Assembly (NCBI GenBank): GCA_021186555.1
Contig: JAJKFL010000002.1
Coordinates: 11,220,001-11,284,000 of the forward strand
From: Reticulitermes speratus
Taxonomy: Eukaryota; Arthropoda; Insecta; Blattodea; Rhinotermitidae
DNA length: 64,000 bases
Direction: 5' to 3'
The notes beneath the pieces are model-generated. The model was given only the letters and a program-made list of their open reading frames with translations. It did no database searches and had not been told where the DNA came from. Shown here piece by piece: positions 58,510 through 64,000 of this stretch (positions are counted from its first letter, which is position 1; each line of letters starts with the position of its first letter). The position numbers and the translations under genes are program-made.

Positions 58510-58702
58510 ATAGATGAGCATGGAACAGTGGTGGAATGATGATTAGCAGGGGAAAGCGTAGAAGCCAAGAGAAAAACCCGCTCCAGTGCCACTTCGTTAC
58601 CCATGAATCTCACTCAACGTCACCTGGTATTGAACCCGTGTCTCCGCGGTGATAACAAATCATGAGCACATGAACGACAGGCCTATACCCAGAAATCTTG
58701 TA
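58510..58702 (-). mobile_element. SINE-D copy
   Basis: The middle segment GGAACAGTGGTGGAATGATG..GGGAAAGCGTAGAAGCC and the B-box region GGGTTCAATACC (minus) match the family. Confidence 0.65.
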
Positions 58703-58704
58703 AC

Positions 58705-59108
58705 CTTACTGTCGCTCTCTAAACAGAATCCCGAAGATCGGCAAATGCTCTCAACAAAGCAGCAGACCATATACAAACATTAGACTACTCAATGTTGTTC
58801 ACATCTTCTCATTCTCCAATCCTCTTCTCATCTTTCAAATGCGCACTTTCAAAGAATTTACAAAGCGGCTATGATAATGCTTTAATGTATTTACTTTAAG
58901 ACATCAAACGTAAAGTTCTCCCTACTGTTAATTACGCCATTAAGACGTATGCTAGAGTGTAAGTATAGCTCAGTTGCTTCCTAACTCTCGGCACTAGATG
59001 GAGATAAGTGCCCCCATTACTAACTGGATAGGCCCCAGAATAGGTCAGCATGCGGTGACGAAAACAAGAATAATACAAAGTGATTACAATTATAAAACAA
59101 GATGCAAT
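58705..59108. other. No recognised feature
   Basis: No recognisable signature. Confidence 0.3.
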
Positions 59109-59109
59109 G

Positions 59110-59450
59110 TTTATAGTCTTCAACTAAGTAACAACATGGAGCAGATTCTTCTGGAGAACTTAACAATGGCTCAGCTAGCCAGGAAATTCCCTGTGTCCTA
59201 TGGCACCCAAAGATTCATTACCGTCCATACAAAGTCCTGCTCTGGTCCCTACTCTAAGCCAGATCAATCCAGTCCACCCGCTCTCATTCCGTTTTCTTGA
59301 GATCAATTTTAACGGTATTGTGCCATGTAAGCGATATCTTACAACCAGCCCATTTACATCTGACTTCCCAGCCATGATTCGTATGCATTTCTCTCGCCTA
59401 ACATACTTATACACATGCCCGCCTATCGCTTCTTCCTTCATTTGAACACC
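59110..59450 (-). pseudogene. LINE 3' portion (same element as 59890-60160)
   Basis: The minus frame reads YKYVRREKCIRIMAGKS, then SGWTGLIWLRVGTRAGL, and ends GHREFPG. This is the post-RT tail seen in related copies; the last segment corresponds to the FSRRTLL end. Confidence 0.68.
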
Positions 59451-59509
59451 TTCACAATATTTGGTAGATCAAGAAGTTCATCGCGCTATTTTTATCCTTC
59501 CTATTACTA

Positions 59510-59890
59510 AATTAAGCCCAGGCACTCCCTAGAAACCTTAGCTGTAATAGGCAAATTGAAATATTTCGGACACATAATGCGCCCGTCAGATTCACTGGAA
59601 AAAGATTTGATGTTGGGATTGACAGACGGCAGTAGAAGAAGAGGAAGACAGCTGACAAGATGGACAGATGAAATATGAAGAACCCTGACGATGAACTGGC
59701 ATGACAGCATAAATGCCACGCAAAACAGAACGCAATGGAGGGACCTGATCTACAAGGCAGTGGAAAATAGGAAAAGACAAAACGAAAACGACTAAGGGGT
59801 ATCAAGACCCTGTACCTCTTGCTCAAAAAATCCAATAGGATCACCAGGGGTCAACTGCGACCTGAAGGAAATACTACTACTGCTACTACT
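59510..59890 (+). pseudogene. Second LINE (RTE-like) tail inserted in the first
   Basis: The plus frame reads GKLKYFGHIMRPSDSLEKDL, GSRRRGRQLTRWTDEI, then TQWRDLIYKAVENRKRQNEND and a stop. A 3' region ending in (TAC)n at 59869-59889 follows. The trinucleotide tail and the compact C-terminus suggest an RTE-clade element, but I did not see the catalytic domain. Confidence 0.68.
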
Positions 59891-59891
59891 A

Positions 59892-60165
59892 ACTCCCTCT
59901 TAATTCCAAGTACTCTCCTCAACCCTGTGTTCCGAATCACCTTCAATCTGTTTTCTTCTCTTAATGTGAGAGACCAAGTTTCACACCCATACACAATAGC
60001 ACAGAAAAGTACAGTTCTGTATATTTGTTTTTATGTTTTTAGACGGCAGACGAGAAGGCAAAAAATTCTCAAGTGAATGACAGCAAGCATCCCTGGAATT
60101 CAATTCGTTCTTAATTTCTTCATGAAATGAAGTTTCGTTTAGTTACTGTCGTTCTAAAACACTTG
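59892..60165 (-). pseudogene. LINE middle portion (YGCETW region)
   Basis: On the minus strand: the RLNSGN-like and QNLLSS-like segment near 60060-60150, then VLFCAIVYGCETWSL and NRLKVIRNTGLRRVLGI. It continues, after the inserted element, in 59450-59110. Confidence 0.7.
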
Positions 60166-60169
60166 TACT

Positions 60170-61990
60170 GTCTTGACAGTCGTGTCATAAAGTGTCTACG
60201 TTTCTTATTATGTTAAGGGAAACAGTTCTAGTTTCCTGTGCAAGTTTCCTTAATATTGCGAATGGCGGATCCCTCTTACCAGCTGTCGAAAATAAAACCT
60301 TAATATAATCAGAATAATCTTCCAATTTATAGAAAAATGTAACATTTCAAAGTAAGATTAAACTCTCGACCATTACGAAATTAAACAATATGACATCCAT
60401 TAAACAGGCTGCAGGTGGCACCAGTTTGTATTCTTGAAACCCGTTTGTACAGAACGAAACGTTAAATAACTTTTCTTCTCTTCATACGGCGTTCACCACC
60501 AAAATAAAATTCTACTGTCGGTTCGTACGCCCAGGAAAAGATACGTCCTTTCAAAGGTCGGTGGGAATGGGCTAGTAATTAGGATAATAATTACTGCTTA
60601 TTGTCACCACGAAATAAAAGCAAAAAAGTAGTGTATTGGCAAAGTTACAGTACAGACACGCGCTGCATATCGTTGCCATCACTTTATCGAAATACGATAA
60701 CAGTCTCTCATTTTTGGCTATTTAAGAACATCAAATCAACAGTTGCTGCAAATAAGTTACCTGATTATAGTTCAGAATTTACACGAAATCAGGTAACTTG
60801 AGAAACGGATATTCGGTTAAGCAATACATTTTCTGTTGCTAAAGAATTCGACATTTCGCAACCAACATCACAAACCCCTACTCTTCTGAATTCGCTGGGC
60901 CCAGTTCGCATATGAACAATCAATTGCTCTAAATATATTGTAATATTATACTCCTGTTTACGCCGCCATCCCCAAAACAGTGCTTTCCTTTGAGAATCTC
61001 CACGCAAAAATGTACACATTTCTTCCTTCCCTTTGTGTGTATTATGTACCAGCCATCTAACAATCTTTACTTAATCACCATAACAATATTAAAACAGTTT
61101 TCCGATCAAGCTTCTGCACGTAGTGTTCTCACAACGTGCACGGACCATTACCCAGTTTAACCACCCTTACACACCTACGCTAAGAGAACAAATCTTCATC
61201 TTTAACGCGTCATGTGTCACAGCTGTAGATATTCTCACTAGTATTATGTTTCCTAACGCTCTGAAGCAATCTGATTCTCTCAGAGTGAGAAGAAAATTCA
61301 CCCCGAAATCAAACAATTTATACAATCAACACAAATGGACATGGAAACTACGAAGTTCTGCACAAGAGACATACGACTTTCAGCACTATAAATTTGTTGT
61401 TACGTGCCATCCATCACCAGGGCGGGGAGCTTCTGAAGTAAGGAGCTAGGTTAAGACAGATGGGATAAGAAAACATCAAACATTGCAGCCTGATCCTCAG
61501 GGTGGTAAGAGCTGTTATAAACTTTCGACGAAGGAAGAGAAAAACAAGAGTAACAAGTATAACAAAAGTAGTCATTTAGAAAAGGAGAAGATTAGGCACT
61601 TGATTAGCCACCAAGATGAAAATGAATTTAATATGGAGGCAAAACAGCATGAAAATAAAGTACAAAGTTGGCAAAGCGCACAACGCATAAAATACGTTAC
61701 TCTCTCATAGTGTGTTAGTAAGTCTGCTACAGTGTTTGATGGCCATTACCTCGACAGAACAAGCGTAAAGAAAAATGTGCATATCATGAAATGTTAAGAC
61801 ATATTAACAGCGATAATTTTTGTAGAAACATTTTTCGCTTAGTAAGGGTGCACAGGGAATATAATAAATGCACAGAAAGTGTCTATGTACATCGTAAAGA
61901 GAAAAGCTAAGACGGGAGACCTAGACACAGATGGTTGGGTATTATTAACAGACGTTACAGAAATAGGATGAGGGTGTAGAACGGATTATA
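60170..61990. other. Mostly unrecognised
   Basis: A weak LINE-like GRPRHRW at 61915-61940 (plus). Frames of 108 and 75 codons at 61123-61710 have no recognisable domain. Confidence 0.35.
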
Positions 61991-61996
61991 TTAAAG

Positions 61997-62608
61997 CATT
62001 GGTGTCCAAGCTTTGCGGGTTGGTTCGCTGGCCGAACGTGTAAAAATCATTTCACAAAACTTAATGAATCTTACGAGCAATTATCACACTGCTAAGTGAC
62101 GATACAAAAAATTACTATATGAGTAAATATGTAAAGTCCTTCAGTGAAATTTGGTTGAACATAAGAAAGGAAGAATCACTCTTGCGATAGGAAGCAATGC
62201 TACATATCTCTGCGAGTCTGGCTGTTCAGACGCTTACAAATATAAGAACCAAGTTCCGAAACCAATTACAGCCACAGCATGATTTAAGATGCAGCCCTTC
62301 AAGCACAAAACGGCAATTTGAAGAGCTTTTGAAACTTTTACAAAGTCAAGATTCACATTAACATGGACATTATTATGTATTTTTACGTATTTTAAGGGTT
62401 TTGCCCATTACTGTTCTCTCGTTGAAAGATTTCCTTATAAATGTAAATGCAAATATGTATATTTTCCGTTCATTACATAATTAAAATGCCGATTCTTTAT
62501 ACTGATTCACTTTCTTTACACCTATTTCTATTTCTCCCCTGGGGTCGCGGGACAAAGCCACTGGCCTAATCTGGGCCGCGGCTCAAAAAGGTTGAGGAAC
62601 AATGGTAT
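61997..62608. mobile_element. hAT-like element remnant
   Basis: The left end CATTGGTGTCCAAGCTTTG and right end (minus) CATTGTTCCTCAACCTTTTT are similar inverted termini followed by GC-rich subterminal sequence (GCGGGTTGG; GAGCCGCGGCCC). No transposase and no clear target duplication. Confidence 0.42.
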
Positions 62609-62611
62609 AGC

Positions 62612-63025
62612 TGGGAGAGACGATGATGCATAGACAGAGAAAGAGGAGGCGAGAAAATAAAATGTAAAGCCCTGAAGGTTGTCAATAAACGCTCCCACTT
62701 TCTTTGATCGATTACGCCTTCCCATAGAGACTCTTTCCTTACCTGTCTCGTCCCAGACCTTTTCAACTCGGCAAGGTTTCCGTATGGATGTTCAATCAGT
62801 CGAACTTACGCTATACTTACAACCATGAACCAATCAATAACGAATAACACAAACATACGAGCATACATAAATGGGTATACAAAGGCAAGGAAAAAATCAC
62901 ACGCCTTGTAAACTTTCAGAAAAAAATGGCACTGTTATGGCAGTAAAACCGAGTTAGACATGGGAGACAAACGCACGTGAGGAAACGTACGTAAGGTGGG
63001 CGCTTGGAATAGTCAGAATTAGGTA
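62612..63025. other. No recognised feature
   Basis: No recognisable signature. Confidence 0.3.
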
Positions 63026-63028
63026 ACA

Positions 63029-63351
63029 CACTCGTCCCTCCTCGCTTTATGCGAGGGTTAGGTTCCAAGAACCTCGCGAATAATTGACACCACCCCCCCC
63101 CCCAAAAAAGTCAAAGTTTTAGTATTTTTGTGTTTTTCTTTTCTTTGGAGAAACACTGTGATGCCAGCTGCTCCTTTTTTCCATCAATTCCTTGAACATT
63201 ATGCGGTATGGCTCGAAGACCTGTTCGAGTTGTCGAACAATTCTGATGCTCCAGTCCACTGAGGAGTCCAAGTGATGCGTTATTATTTGGGCTTCCCCGC
63301 GAACTTGCGAAACCGCGAAGCACGAACCCGCAAAAAGCAAGGGATAAGTGT
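63029..63351. mobile_element. pogo/Tigger-like MITE
   Basis: The left end ACACTCGTCCCTCCTCGCTT and right end (minus) ACACTTATCCCTTGCTTTTT continue into GCGAGGGTTAGGTTC and GCGGGTTCGTGCTTCGCGG. This 'TCCCTCGCTTTNTGCGGGTT' pattern resembles Tigger/pogo termini. The length is 323 bp without a transposase. A poly-C run lies at about 63091-63102. Confidence 0.5.
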
Positions 63352-63404
63352 CTTATGGCTAGGTAAAGATAAGGTTGTCAATGTCAGTACTCATGCAGCG
63401 ACAG

Positions 63405-63930
63405 TAGAGTTATACTCCACTTATTCTTGACCTTGGCGTTAGACAAAGGTGACTGATCAACATCGCACCCCGGCCACTTTTCCTTCGGGAAATAACACCG
63501 CTACCCTTTGAATAGGGGACCGGGATAGCTCAGCCGGTATAGCGACTAGCTACCAGCTGGACGGTCCGGGGATCGAATCCCGGTGGGGGCGAGATTTTCC
63601 GCAGCCGTTCAGACCGGCTCTAGGGCCCACCCAGCCTCCTGTACAATGGGTACCGGATCATTCCCGGGGGTAAAGCGGCCGGGGCGTGGCGTTGACCACC
63701 CACCCCCATCTAGCGCCGAGGTTAAGGAAAGAGTAGAGCTATACCTCTACTCCCCCTCTGGGGCCTTCATAGCCTGTTCTAGGGAGAACTTTACCTTTAC
63801 CCTTTGAATAGGAGGATGAGTGGACCCCACAACCGGTCTGGACTTTTGAGAAGAAAAATACCTTGCTCCCGCTGGGATTCGAAATGTGGATCGCCCAGCC
63901 CTCAGCCTAGTCACTATACCGACTATACTG
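63405..63930 (-). mobile_element. SINE-C copy interrupted by SINE-A
   Basis: The minus-strand head at 63850-63930 has TATAGTGACTAGGCTGAGGG and B box ATTTCGAATCCCAG. The body continues through GACCGGTTGTGGGGTCCAC and, beyond the insertion, AGTGGCCGGGGTGCG to GGTCAAGAATAAGTGGAG. The body is homologous to SINE-A, so the two families share a common body behind different tRNA heads. Confidence 0.82.
63517..63797 (+). mobile_element. SINE-A copy with 15-bp target duplication
   Basis: Intact A box GGGATAGCTCAGCCGGTATA and B box GGGGATCGAATCCCGG, full body, and a 3' end of CTTTACCTT repeats. The flanks taccctttgaatagg at 63502-63516 and 63798-63812 are identical, dating this as the younger insertion into SINE-C. 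Confidence 0.95.
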
Positions 63931-64000
63931 GCTCAAAATATTATGGCTATGAGAATGAGAAATGGGTGGGCCTTGCTGGACATCACGTTCACTGGACGGC

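Overview
This window looks like a repeat-rich animal (insect) nuclear genome: AT-rich, no bacterial-style operons, no long intact reading frames. It is filled with decayed tRNA-derived SINEs, non-LTR retrotransposon tails, Penelope-like retroelement debris and DNA-transposon remnants. The style of the SINEs and of the reverse-transcriptase tails resembles cockroach genomes (Blattodea, Periplaneta-like). That assignment is an inference from memory of such repeats, not a database match.

The one convincing piece of a host gene is an 85-bp minus-strand exon at 991-1075. It has a clean acceptor and donor and encodes the RNP1 end of the first RRM of a Musashi-family RNA-binding protein, closer to Rbp6 than to Drosophila Msi. 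The remaining 63 kb upstream is best read as intron or intergenic DNA of that locus. Two short CpG-rich blocks bounded by splice signals (8579-8638 minus, 16383-16441 plus) are candidate exons only.

Layout. 1-6 kb: Musashi exon, a strong hairpin, the first SINEs and a hammerhead-like foldback. 6.3-7.75 kb: a 1.4-kb minisatellite with 88/87-bp higher-order units. 8-26 kb: mostly unrecognised intronic sequence with scattered SINE and LINE tails. 26-33 kb: palindromes carrying hammerhead-like motifs and a 166-bp hAT-type MITE. 33.9-34.5 kb: a mariner-like transposase fragment. 35-48 kb: SINEs, a well-formed hammerhead-like motif in a foldback, a hAT-like MITE with an 8-bp target duplication, and a tetranucleotide minisatellite. 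49.2-52.7 kb: the most structured block, a 5'-truncated Penelope-like element (RT end plus GIY-YIG endonuclease) between roughly 540-bp inverted terminal blocks that carry hammerhead-like motifs, itself hit by a mariner palindrome and by SINEs. 54-60 kb: another foldback element and several LINE tails, one interrupted by a second LINE. 62-64 kb: hAT-like and pogo-like remnants and a SINE-in-SINE nest with a visible target duplication.

The strongest cross-cutting observation is a motif seen at least a dozen times: a near-CUGANGA box, one extra base, a short stem-loop, GAAAC, and often a self-complementary ACAUGU or ACCGGU followed by A. It matches the layout of a minimal type I hammerhead ribozyme. 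It sits in the terminal repeats of Penelope-like and related foldback elements. Penelope-like elements are known to carry hammerheads; the range of variants and foldback forms here deserves a check.
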